Shown: piece after piece, positions 26,128 to 37,000 of the stretch
Numbering within the stretch: the stretch's first letter is position 1
How the letters are laid out: each line of letters begins with the position of its first letter
From: Leptotrichia hongkongensis
Lineage (GTDB): Bacteria > Fusobacteriota > Fusobacteriia > Fusobacteriales > Leptotrichiaceae
Direction: 5' to 3'
Assembly (NCBI RefSeq): GCF_041538065.1
Contig: NZ_JBGORW010000001.1
Coordinates: forward strand, 269,044-333,043
DNA: 64,000 nucleotides
Position numbers and translations under genes: made by a program
Notes under the pieces: generated by a model
Seen by the model: only the letters and a program-made list of their open reading frames with translations
What the model was told of the DNA's origin: nothing
Databases searched by the model: none

Positions 26128-27357
26128 TTGGCAAATAAGAAAAAAAATTACTGTTCATTCTGTGGCAGGGAAGAGCATGAAGTGGAACGGTTAATACAGA
26201 GTCCTGAAGAGGATGATGTGTTTATTTGTAATGAATGTATAGAAGACAGTGCTGAATTACTGGACAGTTTTAGGGAATATGACGAAAATGAGCATAACAG
26301 GGAAATCACGCTGTTAAAGCCAAAAGAAATAAAGGCAAAACTTGATGAATATATTATCGGACAGGAACAGCCTAAAAAGGTGTTGTCTGTGGCGGTTTAT
26401 AATCATTTTAAGAGAATAATGCACAAACAGAAAAATGTAGATAATGATGTGGAGCTTCAAAAATCAAATGTACTGCTAGTAGGACCTACTGGAAGCGGAA
26501 AAACCTTGCTTGCACAGACACTAGCGAAAACATTGAATGTGCCTTTGGCGATTGCAGATGCAACAACATTGACAGAAGCTGGATATGTTGGGGATGATGT
26601 TGAGAATGTACTTTTAAAACTGATAAAAGCGGCTGATTATGATATTGAAGCAGCAGAGCATGGAATAATTTATATTGATGAAATTGATAAAATCGCTAGA
26701 AAATCGGAAAATATGTCAATTACAAGGGATGTTTCTGGAGAAGGAGTACAGCAGGCGTTACTTAAGATTATTGAAGGAACTGTTGCAAGTGTGCCTCCAC
26801 AAGGTGGAAGAAAGCATCCAAATCAGGAAATGATTGAAATTAACACAAAGGATATTTTATTTATCGTTGGTGGAGCATTTGAAGGACTGGAAGCGAAAGT
26901 TAAGGATAGAGTTAATGAAAAAAGAGTTGGATTTGGGCTTGAAACAAAAAATACAAAACTAGATGATTTGACTTTATTTGAAAATGTACTGCCTGAAGAT
27001 TTAATAAAATTTGGACTGATTCCTGAATTAATTGGGCGGTTACCAGTAATCACGGCACTTCATGGACTTGATGAAGAGGCTATGATTAAGATACTGACAG
27101 AGCCTAAGAACTCGCTTGTTAAACAATATAAAAAATATTTCGAAATGGAAAATGTTGACTTGGAATTTGATAAGGATGCGATTGTTGAAATTGCACAGCT
27201 GGCACTTAAGCGAAAAATTGGAGCGAGGGGGCTTCGTTCAATTATTGAAAGTGTTATGACTGATTTAATGTATGAAATTCCATCGAAGGAAAATGTTAAG
27301 AAAGTGATAATTACAAAAGAAGCGGTTACAGATAAAGAAAAAGTGGTTATAGAGTAA
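26128..27357 (+). CDS. clpX: ATP-dependent Clp protease ATP-binding subunit ClpX
   Basis: A 409-residue AAA+ unfoldase that feeds substrates to ClpP. The N-terminal zinc-binding domain has Cys9, Cys12, Cys34 and Cys37. Walker A GPTGSGKT is near residue 120 and Walker B IIYIDEIDKI near 180. The pore loop region AGYVGDDVEN and sensor-2 GARGLRSIIE are present. TTG 26128 is the start, because gaggtg (26115-26120) is seven bases upstream and the product starts MANKKKNYCSFC as expected. An insertion-rich C-terminus is short. Confidence 0.96.
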   Translation: MANKKKNYCSFCGREEHEVERLIQSPEEDDVFICNECIEDSAELLDSFREYDENEHNREITLLKPKEIKAKLDEYIIGQEQPKKVLSVAVYNHFKRIMHKQKNVDNDVELQKSNVLLVGPTGSGKTLLAQTLAKTLNVPLAIADATTLTEAGYVGDDVENVLLKLIKAADYDIEAAEHGIIYIDEIDKIARKSENMSITRDVSGEGVQQALLKIIEGTVASVPPQGGRKHPNQEMIEINTKDILFIVGGAFEGLEAKVKDRVNEKRVGFGLETKNTKLDDLTLFENVLPEDLIKFGLIPELIGRLPVITALHGLDEEAMIKILTEPKNSLVKQYKKYFEMENVDLEFDKDAIVEIAQLALKRKIGARGLRSIIESVMTDLMYEIPSKENVKKVIITKEAVTDKEKVVIE

Positions 27358-27487
27358 TCAAGATTTAAAATTATTTATAATAAACTTGAAAATTATTAAA
27401 TAATAATGGGATTTTATTTATTAAATCTGATTTTAAAGCAGTTTTACTGTATTAAAGAGCAGATTTTAAAGTATGAAAGGAGAAATT

Positions 27488-29845
27488 ATGCAAAATAAAC
27501 CATTTATAGCAACAAGAGAATTAGTTGTATTTCCAGGTGTTGTAACTCCGATTTTTATCGGTAGGCAGTCAAGCCTGAAAAGTCTTGAAGAAGCAATAGC
27601 AAGATTTGACAGCAAACTAATTCTTTCGGCACAAAAAGATGCAAATGTAGAAGAGCCCAAATTTCCAGAAGATATTTATGAAACGGGAGTTTTAGTTCAC
27701 GTTATACAGACGGTAAAAATGCCAAATGGAAATGTTAAGGTACTAGTTGAAGCTAAGCATAGAGTTTTAATCAACCAATTTCCAAAAGATGATAATGGTG
27801 TTGTTTATGCTGAATATGAAGAAATTTTTTCAAAGCCTATCGAGGAGAGTAAAGCTGAAGCCTTGAAACGTAGAGTAATTGATGAATTTTCAAATTATGC
27901 ACAGAAAACTAATAAAGTATTGCCTGACATTATTTATAATATAAAAGAGATTAGCAATATTGACAAGGTATTTGATTTGATTTGTACAAATCTGATGGTA
28001 GCAGTTGAAACAAAACAAGAATTATTGGAAATATTAGATGTGGAAGCAAGAGCATATAAAATTTTGAGTATTCTTGAAAGAGAAATTGAGATTTTTATGC
28101 TTGAACGTGAGATTGAAAATCGTGTAAAAGAACAAATGGCAGAAGTTCAGAAAAACTATTATTTACGTGAAAAAATTAAGGTAATGCGTGAAGAAATGGG
28201 AGAAGGAACTGATTCTGACGAAGAACTGGAGGAACTTGACCAAAGAGTTAGAGATGCAAAAATTCCTCAGGAGCTAAAAGATAAACTGGTAAAAGAGCTT
28301 TCAAGAATGAAGAAGATGCCAGACTTTTCTGCTGAATCTTCGGTAATCAGAACGTATCTTGAAACTGTACTTGAATTACCGTGGGAAGTTTCAACTAATG
28401 ATGAAATTGATATTGAAAAAGCTGAAAAAATTCTAAATGAAGATCATTATGGATTGGAAGAAGTTAAGGAAAGAATATTAGAATTCTTGGCAATTAAAAA
28501 ATTGAATAACACATTAAAAGGTTCGATTATCTGTCTTGTAGGACCTCCAGGTGTAGGGAAAACATCGCTTGCACATTCGGTGGCACGTTCAATGAACAGA
28601 AAATTCACAAGAATATCACTTGGTGGAGTAAGAGATGAAGCTGAAATTCGTGGACATAGAAGAACTTATGTGGGAGCAATGCCGGGAAGAATTATAAACT
28701 CATTGAAACAGGTTGGTGTAAATAATCCAGTAATGCTGTTTGATGAAATTGATAAAATGGCTTCTGACTTTAGAGGAGATCCCGCTTCAGCAATGCTGGA
28801 AGTTCTAGATCCTGCACAAAACAACTCGTTTGAAGATCACTATATCGATCATACTTTTGACTTGTCAAACGTATTTTTCATTTGTACAGCAAATGATTTG
28901 GGAGGAATTCCAGGACCACTTCGTGATAGAATGGAGATTATCTCAATCGAATCATACACAGAATTTGAAAAATTAAATATTGCAAAAAAATATTTAATAC
29001 CTCAAACACAAGAAGAAAATGGATTAAAGGATTATAAAGTTTCATTTTCTGATAAAGCAATCATGAAGATTATAAATGAATACACAAGAGAAGCTGGAGT
29101 AAGAAATTTACGAAGAGAAATTGGTAAATTATTCAGAAAAATAGCAAAAGAAATACTTGTATCAAAATCTAAGAGTAAAAAAATCTCTGTTTCTGAAACA
29201 AAAATCAAGAAATATTTAGGAAATCCAAAATTCAGAGCAGATAAAGTCAAGGAAAAAGAAGGTAAAATTGGTGTTGTAAATGGACTTGCATGGACAGCAG
29301 TCGGAGGTACAACTTTAGAAGTGCAGGCAGTAAAAATGGAAGGAAAAGGTGTGCTGCAGCTTACAGGAAAACTAGGAGACGTAATGCAGGAATCAGCTAG
29401 AGTGGCTTATTCTTACGTAAGACATATAAAAAATGAACTTGGTATCAAGGAAAAATTTAACGAAACAACAGATGTTCATTTACACTTCCCAGAAGGAGCA
29501 GTGCCTAAAGACGGGCCATCAGCAGGTATTACAATTACAACAGCAATTATTTCAGTATTGACGGATAAGGAAGTTAGGCAAGATGTCGCAATGACAGGAG
29601 AGATTACGATTACTGGAGAGGTTCTGGCAGTTGGTGGAATCAAGGAGAAGGTAATTGGAGCTCATAGGGTTGGAATAAGAGATGTTCTACTTCCTTATGA
29701 CAATAAAGTTGATACAGAGGAATTGCCAAAGGAAATTGCAGACCAGATGAAATTCTACTTTGCTAAAACTTACGATGATGTGAAAAAGATTGTTTTTGTA
29801 GAGAAGAAAGAAGTAAAAAAAGCAGGAAAAAGAAATAATAAGTAA
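27488..29845 (+). CDS. lon: ATP-dependent Lon protease
   Basis: A 785-residue AAA+ serine protease for misfolded and regulatory proteins. The N-terminal substrate-binding LAN domain begins RELVVFPGVVTPIFIGR. The AAA+ module has Walker A GPPGVGKTS near residue 355 and Walker B VMLFDEIDKM. The protease domain has the catalytic Ser in PKDGPSAGITI near 677 and Lys in GGIKEKVIGAHRVGI near 720. ATG 27488 is preferred; aaaggag (27476-27482) fits it, whereas ATG 27473 overlaps that site. No CIRCE-type operator was seen in the 130-bp gap from clpX. A terminator follows about 200 bp downstream. Confidence 0.96.
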   Translation: MQNKPFIATRELVVFPGVVTPIFIGRQSSLKSLEEAIARFDSKLILSAQKDANVEEPKFPEDIYETGVLVHVIQTVKMPNGNVKVLVEAKHRVLINQFPKDDNGVVYAEYEEIFSKPIEESKAEALKRRVIDEFSNYAQKTNKVLPDIIYNIKEISNIDKVFDLICTNLMVAVETKQELLEILDVEARAYKILSILEREIEIFMLEREIENRVKEQMAEVQKNYYLREKIKVMREEMGEGTDSDEELEELDQRVRDAKIPQELKDKLVKELSRMKKMPDFSAESSVIRTYLETVLELPWEVSTNDEIDIEKAEKILNEDHYGLEEVKERILEFLAIKKLNNTLKGSIICLVGPPGVGKTSLAHSVARSMNRKFTRISLGGVRDEAEIRGHRRTYVGAMPGRIINSLKQVGVNNPVMLFDEIDKMASDFRGDPASAMLEVLDPAQNNSFEDHYIDHTFDLSNVFFICTANDLGGIPGPLRDRMEIISIESYTEFEKLNIAKKYLIPQTQEENGLKDYKVSFSDKAIMKIINEYTREAGVRNLRREIGKLFRKIAKEILVSKSKSKKISVSETKIKKYLGNPKFRADKVKEKEGKIGVVNGLAWTAVGGTTLEVQAVKMEGKGVLQLTGKLGDVMQESARVAYSYVRHIKNELGIKEKFNETTDVHLHFPEGAVPKDGPSAGITITTAIISVLTDKEVRQDVAMTGEITITGEVLAVGGIKEKVIGAHRVGIRDVLLPYDNKVDTEELPKEIADQMKFYFAKTYDDVKKIVFVEKKEVKKAGKRNNK

Positions 29846-30047
29846 AAGTATTTAATAAAAAATATTGAGGGAATAAAACAATAGAGATTCTTAGAAATAT
29901 AACTAAGTTTGCCCTTATTTTTTAGTATAAATTTTCATTAGCATAAAATTAGACTGATATATTTTTTTTAAGTATACATACTGTTTTGAAAAAAAGAAAA
30001 ATTAGATAAATTAAAAAAGAGATTAGAAATTTTTCGAAATATGGACT

Positions 30048-30079
30048 AAAAGGCTAGATAAATTCTAGTCTTTTTATTA
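30048..30079 (+). terminator. Intrinsic terminator after lon
   Basis: The stem aaaaggctaga (30048-30058) pairs with tctagtcttttt (30064-30075) through one wobble, with a five-base loop and T-rich tail. The 200 bases between it and lon hold no gene. Confidence 0.7.
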
Positions 30080-30137
30080 TTTTCTTAGAAAAAAAAGTAA
30101 ATTTAAAAAATTTTTTTAATTTTTTTTAAAAAAACAC

Positions 30138-30166
30138 TTGATTTTTTTAGTTTTTTGTATTATATA
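30138..30166 (+). promoter_or_regulatory. Candidate promoter for the large adhesin gene
   Basis: ttgatt (30138-30143) and tatata (30161-30166) are 17 bp apart, directly after long T and A tracts (30113-30134) of the kind that act as UP elements or bend DNA. It would give a leader of about 260 nt containing the nested inverted repeat at 30179-30287. Confidence 0.45.
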
Positions 30167-30178
30167 TATATTAATAAC

Positions 30179-30287
30179 TTTTCACAAAGACAATATTAAT
30201 CTAAAATCAAAAAATCACTTATTTTATTTGAAATCACTAAAGCTAAATATCATCTAATTTTAGATTATTCCATTATTTTTGTGAAAA
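30179..30287. promoter_or_regulatory. Nested inverted repeat in the adhesin leader
   Basis: Outer arms ttttcacaaa (30179-30188) and tttgtgaaaa (30278-30287) and inner arms taatctaaaat (30197-30207) and attttagatta (30257-30267) are both perfect. The outer arm resembles redox- or FNR/Rex-like half sites only loosely (ttcacaaa). In RNA it would form a long two-step hairpin before the adhesin start codon. Role unknown. Confidence 0.6.
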
Positions 30288-30433
30288 TTTTAAGTTGTTT
30301 TATAATATGGCAATATTTATTTAAAATTAAAGCTGTGTTATTAGAATTCCAAGTTAATTTAATTTTTTATTAAATTCAAAGGGATTCAAATGAAACTTAA
30401 AAATTCTAAAAAATAAGGAAAGAGGAGAGATTT

Positions 30434-30895
30434 ATGACAAAAAGTTTGTTACAAGTAAAAAAAGATTTAAAAGCCTTTGCCAAAAGATGTAAAGACTTTA
30501 AATACACTGATTCTGCATTGCTTATATTTTTATTATGCGGAATGTTATTGTCAGTTAATTTATTTTCAGCGCCTACAGCTGATTCGAGCATTAAAAACCA
30601 GGTTCATCAGATTAATACGTCAATAAGTCAGATACGAACAGATTTCAAGCGTGCAAAAGCTGAAAACAGAAAACTGATAAAAGGTACAAACCTTGAATTA
30701 ATTCAGTTAATGGAACAAGGAGATCATGTAGTAAAATCGCCTTGGAGCAGTTGGCAATATGGAATGAATTTCTTCTACAATGACTGGCAAGGAAAATACA
30801 AAGGTCGTGGAGATAAAACAGAAAATATTAAATACAAAAGAGATGCCAGCAGTAAATTTGGAACATTCGATGGTGGGAAATATGGAACACTTTAA
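30434..30895 (+). CDS. Adhesin N-terminal fragment (autotransporter signal region)
   Basis: A 153-codon frame starts at ATG 30434 after aggagag. It encodes the N-terminal segment shared by large fusobacterial autotransporters: LKAFAKRCKDFKYTDSALL, a hydrophobic signal core and a cleavage site near LFSAPTADS (about residue 49). A coiled-coil stretch (SSIKNQVHQINTSISQIRTD) and a Trp-rich region (PWSSWQYGMNFFYNDW) follow. It ends at 30893 only because the frame shifts: the next frame continues at once with VIEPISAVPVDAAVRPKNID. So this is the front of the 2,300-residue protein continued at 31030. Alone it would be secreted to the periplasm with no barrel. Confidence 0.85.
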   Translation: MTKSLLQVKKDLKAFAKRCKDFKYTDSALLIFLLCGMLLSVNLFSAPTADSSIKNQVHQINTSISQIRTDFKRAKAENRKLIKGTNLELIQLMEQGDHVVKSPWSSWQYGMNFFYNDWQGKYKGRGDKTENIKYKRDASSKFGTFDGGKYGTL

Positions 30896-31029
30896 ATAAT
30901 AAAGTTATTGAACCAATTTCGGCGGTACCAGTAGATGCTGCTGTTAGACCAAAAAATATTGACAAGCAACCGCCAACATTCACTGTTGCAGGGGCAGATG
31001 GTGGGTTCCCAAGCTTCGAAACAAGAACA

Positions 31030-34000
31030 GTGCCAAGTATTTCAAGAATTGAAATTGGTACTCCCGCTACTATAAATACATTTAATCCACCTGCATTAAG
31101 TTTTGTAGGAACTGGTTTTGGACAAGGTGATTCAATAGGTAGGATAGGTGATTATAAATTTTTAACAGGGTCTGGAACAGTAGTAATAGAAAATTTTGAA
31201 ACATATAATGCTAATAATTTTGTAGTTGAAATGACAAATAGTGCTTCAAATGCTACAGCAGGAAGTTTAACGGCAAGTGTAACGGCCAAAGAAGGTGGAA
31301 AACCATGGTCTTCAGCCCCTGCTGCTACAGTAAGCATTAATAATTCAAATACATTTGGAGGAAAAAATGCTTTTATTAATGATTTACGTCCACGTGATGT
31401 AAATTACAATGGAAATTATACATTTAAAACAAATTCTTCAGATCAGAAAATATTTATAAGTTATAATCCTGCCGGACTTATTAATGGTACTGAACGTCCA
31501 GTTTATGCTCCTGGTTCTGGTACTTTTTGGTCTGGATTTGGACAACACTATACTTCAAAGCTGAATGGAGATTTAAATATAGAATCTAACGGTTCTGGAA
31601 TTACAATAGGAGTAGAACATCAATTATGGAATTCTGCTGTTGGGGCTACTGCCGATTTGTCAGATGGATATTCAACATGGCTTAATACAGGAAATATGAA
31701 CCTGAACAGAGGTAATCAGATAATAGGAATTATGATTGATATTGAGTCAGAAGCAGATGATGCAAATGGATTGAGAAAGAAAAATAATGAACAGACTATT
31801 AATAGAGGAAAAATTACAATAGGAACAGGAAATAATACGACAACTGATAGTATAGGAATAGATTTTGGTGATTATGCGGCTTCTCCAACAATTCCAGTAG
31901 ATGTAGAGCTTGGAAATATTGTTGTAAATGATAATAGGAATTATGGATTTAGAATGAGAAATTTAACATCACGTGCTATAGCTGATACTTACTATGATGA
32001 TGTTACTATATCTGGTGGAAATGGGAAAGTATCAGTTGATGGAACAAATAATGTTGGACTAGCTATTCAGAAATCAGTATCAGCTAATGTTAAAGATACT
32101 GCTACTGGTAATGGTGCTACTGTAGCAGCCAATGGAATTTATACAATAGCTGGAAACAAAAACTACGAAAGACTTATAGGAGATAACCCTATTTCAAACT
32201 ATTTTTCATTGAATGTTGATTTAAAAGGACATGAAAATGTAGGTATTTTAAGAATGGCAGGTTATTCAGCAAATAATACAAATGACTTTATTTTCTTTGA
32301 TAACTTTACAGATAGTAAAGGAGCTGCACAAACTGGAAATATAGGAACTTTTGATATTCATAATGCAGCTAACACTACATATATAGATAGTGGGATAACA
32401 AAGACAAGACATGGAGCTACAAATAACGTATTATTAAGAACAGATGCACACGGAATGCAAAATCAGGGAACAATAACTATCAATGGTTCAAATGGAGGAT
32501 ATGTAACATATCAAGATCCTGTAAATTCAACTAAAACAATAGAAGAAGCAGCAGGAAATATAGTTATGCTTGCTAATGGAACTGGACAAAAAGTTGTAAA
32601 CTACGGAGTAATTAATCAGACAAATGCCGGACTTAAAAATACAGTAGGACTTGTTGCAAATGCTGGTGGAGAAGCTAAAAATAGTGTTTTAATAGCAGCA
32701 GATGCAAATAATGCAGCAAATCATAACAGAAGAACTAAAAATGATACGGCTAGAACAAATGATATGATTGGTAAAATCGAAATGGCAGGTGTGGGAAGTA
32801 TTGGAATGTATATTACTTCTGGTTCAACAGGGGAAAATAGCGGAGAAATTAAACTTACAGGTGCAGATGGAAGAAATGTAGGAATATTTAATGCAGGAAC
32901 TACAACTGTAACAGGAGCAGTACTTACAGCAGCGACAACAGATGGTAAAATAGAAACAACAGGTAAAAATTCAGTAGGATTATTTAATGAGAATGGTGGA
33001 ATAGCTAACATAAAATTAGATAATGGCGGTGCAACAGCTTTAAATGTAAGCATTATAGGAAATGATGGTGCTAGTGGAATTTATGCAAAAGGTGGAACAG
33101 TAACAGCAGATGACAGTAAAAATGCTATTACAAATCCAACTTCTACAAAAGGTGAATTAAAAATAACGGTAACTGATACCGGTGCAGATAAAGGTGTTGG
33201 AGTTTACGCAGAAGGAAATGCAGTTATTACATTAAAATATTCTGATATTAATGTAAATAATGGAATAGGAGAAGGTGGTGGAGGAATCTACGCACTTAAT
33301 ACCTCTAATGTGAATGTAGAAGGAGCTACTGTAACATATAATGGAGAAGGTTATGCTCTCTATACAGAAAACAGTGGAACTATAAATGCTAATAATTCTA
33401 AGATTAAATTACTTGGAAAAGCAGTAGGATTTAATATTAAGGGAACTGGTGGAACATATGTTTCAAATGTCAGTTTGAGTGGTGCTGGAATAGATATTGA
33501 TTCAAATGATGTTATACTTTTAGGAGTAACAGATCCAACTTCTCATAATTTGAGCAATTTTGATTCTGTATTACTTGGTGCTTCAGGAGTGAGCTTGTCT
33601 GGTATTGGTGGAACAGCAACTGATTATAAGATAGCGGTACTTGATGGTGTAAATAATGGAAAATCATTTAAAATAGATCAAGTATTAGATAAAAGTGAAG
33701 CTGTAACACCTACACCTATATCAGCAGCTACTCAATCATATAAATATGTTAGAAATTTATTGTTACAAAGAAGTATTATTGATGTAAATGCGGATGTAAA
33801 AGCTGAATTAAGTTCATCTGATGCAACAGCAATGAAATCTCCAAATGGTGCTGTTGTTGGACTTTATGTAACTGCAACACCAAATGCAAGTAGTAATAAT
33901 GAAACTGGAATAAATGTAAATAATATTACAATAACTTCTGATAGAACAGATGCAGGAGCTGGAGCAATTGGATTATATACAAATTATGGTAAAATTAATA

Positions 34001-37000
34001 TTTCTAATGGTTCAACTTTAAATATTGAAACAAATACCTCAAATACTATAAATGATAAAGCAGTTGGAGCATATGTAGTAAATGGTTCCGAAATAGATAA
34101 TAAAGGTACAATTAATATTGGTGGAAAAAAATCTATAGGACTTTTAGGTCTTTCATATAGACAAGATTCGAGCGGTAATGTTGTTGGAAATGAATTTGGA
34201 AATGGAGACGAAGGAATAATAAAAGTTAATAATGATGGTAATTTAGTTCTTGATGGAGAAGGAGCAAAAGGAATATTGGTATATAATAATAGTAGTAAAG
34301 CTCCTCTTACATATACAAACAATAGTGGAATAACTGTACCGCTTCCTACAAATATAACACCAGTGGCGGTAAACACAGCTACTAACGATTCAAATGGAAT
34401 AATAACACTTACAGGAGAAAAAGCAGTAGGAATTTATGCTGATGAGGCAATTGCGACGAATAAAGGTATTATAGACTTACAAGGAACAAAAGGACAGATA
34501 GGACTTTATGGAACAACTACTTCAGGAATAGCAGGAAGGGATTCTGTATTAATAAATGCCAATGGTGGAACTATTAAAGTAGGAAATTCAACATTATCTG
34601 CAAATACTGATGTTCCAAATATTGGAATATTTACAGAATCTAACAATCAAGTTACAAATGACGGAACAATTACAGTTGGAGATAATTCTTATGGAATTTA
34701 TGCTAAAAATATAAGAGAAACTGGGAATTCTAATTTAACTGTTAATCAAAATGGTGTTGGAATATTTGCTGTTGGTGAAGTAGGAACACCTGGAAATGTT
34801 GTTATTGATAATGGAGCTAAAATAACAGTAAATAATGGTATACCTAAAAAGGAAAGTGTTGGGGTATTTACTGGTGGAAATAACACAGTTAATGTAACAG
34901 ATAATGGTTCTATTATGGACTTGAAAAATTCAACATTTGGTTTTGTATTAAAAGCTCCAGGTACATTTGTTAACTCAAATACAGGAACTGTTAAACTATC
35001 AAATGATGCAGTCTATGTTTACACAGATAACAGTGCTTCTAATATTACTAATAATGCTACGTTAACAACAACAGGAGACAGAAACTACGGATTATATGGA
35101 AATGGTACGATGGTAAATAACGGGGTAATTGATTTCTCAGCAGGTAATGGAAACGTAGGAATGTATGCAACCACAGGTGGAACTGCAACTAACTTTGGAA
35201 CTATTAAAGTTGGAACATCTAATACTTCAGCTAAAGAATTTGGTGTAGGTATGGCGACTGGATATTATGATGACACTCCAGGTTCACCAACACGTGGTCA
35301 AACATTTAATCAAGGAACTGTAATAAATAGAGGAAGAATAGAAGTAAGTCAGCCAAATACAATGGGTATGTATGCGGTAGGAGCAGGTTCTAAAGCAGTT
35401 AACTATGGAGATATCGACCTTTCTGGAAGTAGTACAATAGGTATGTACATTGATAGAGGAGCAACAGGAGAAAACTGGGGAAATATAAGAACAACAGCAA
35501 GCGGACTTACATCAGTAAAAGGTATTTACGTTGCTAACGGAAGTTACGTTAAGAACTACGGAACAATAAATATCGCAGCATCAGATCCTAAGAGTGCAGG
35601 TGTTTGGACTGATACTCAATCTGTAGCAAATGTTGATGATACTGCAACAGGAGTAAGTCCAATAACAGGATTTAGTCAAACAGGAACTTCAACACCTAGA
35701 ATGAAAGTAGTAACAGCTGATGACATGAAAGAAATGGGAGGAATCACAATTAAAGTTCCGCCTAGAATGACACCACCTACTGTTACTGATGCACAAGGTA
35801 ATGTTATCCCAATATTTAAAGTCGATACAGATGTTCCAGCACCAGCACCAACAACTGCAATTGTAACATCACCATCAGGAATTACTTCAATAAATCTTGC
35901 TACAAGTAACTTCTTGAACTTCCCATCAGCTTCGGAAGCTTCAAGTTTAGGAATGTATGTAGATACTTCAGGAGTTAATTACACAAATCCTATACAAGGA
36001 ATAAACAACTTGACAGGATTGACAGACATTAATTTATATTTCGGAAGTGAAGCGGCAAAATACACTACCGCAAAAGCAATACAGATAGGGAATAATATTT
36101 TAAAACCATATAATGATGCACTAGCTTCAGTAGTAACAGCTGGAACAACATTAAACTCAACTGCAGCCAGCCTTACTTGGATGGCACAGCCTACAAAAAA
36201 TGCTGCGACTGGACTTTTGGATAAAGTATATCTGGTAAAAATTCCTTATACAATTTTTGCCAAAGCTGGAGATGCCCAAACTTATAACTTCCTGGCAGGA
36301 CTTGAAGAAAGATACGGAGTAGAAGGCTTGGGAACGAAAGAAAAATCAATATTTGATAAGCTGAATAGCTTGACAGGTGGAGAAGGACACATTTTAGCTC
36401 AAGCAATCGATGAAATGAAAGGTCACCAATACTCAAATATCCAACAAAGAACTAAAGAAACTGGAGATATCTTGAGTCAAGAATTTAATTACTTGCAAGA
36501 TGAATGGAGAAATCCTACCAAAGACAATAACAAGATTAAAATGTTTGGTCATAGAGGAGAATACAACACTGATACAGCTGGCGTAGTTGATTACACAGAT
36601 AATGCTTACGGAGTGGCTTATGTTCATGAAAATGAAACTGTTAAACTTGGACGTAAATCAGGATGGTATGCAGGAGCTGTAACAAACAGATTTGACTTTA
36701 AAGATTTAGGTAAATCGAAAGAAACTCAAACTATGGTAAAAGCTGGATTATTCAAGACAGTATCGCCTTACAATGATCACAATGGCTCATTAACTTGGAA
36801 GATTGCCGGAGAGGCTTTTGCAGGACGTGGAGATATGAAACGTAGATACTGGATAGTTGATGAAGTATTTGAAGCAAAAGGAAAATACACTACTTACGGT
36901 GTCGCACTTAAAAATGAAATTGGAAAAGAATTCAGAACAAGTGAAAACACAAGTATCCGTCCATACGGAGCTTTGAATTTGGAATATGGAAAATATTCAG

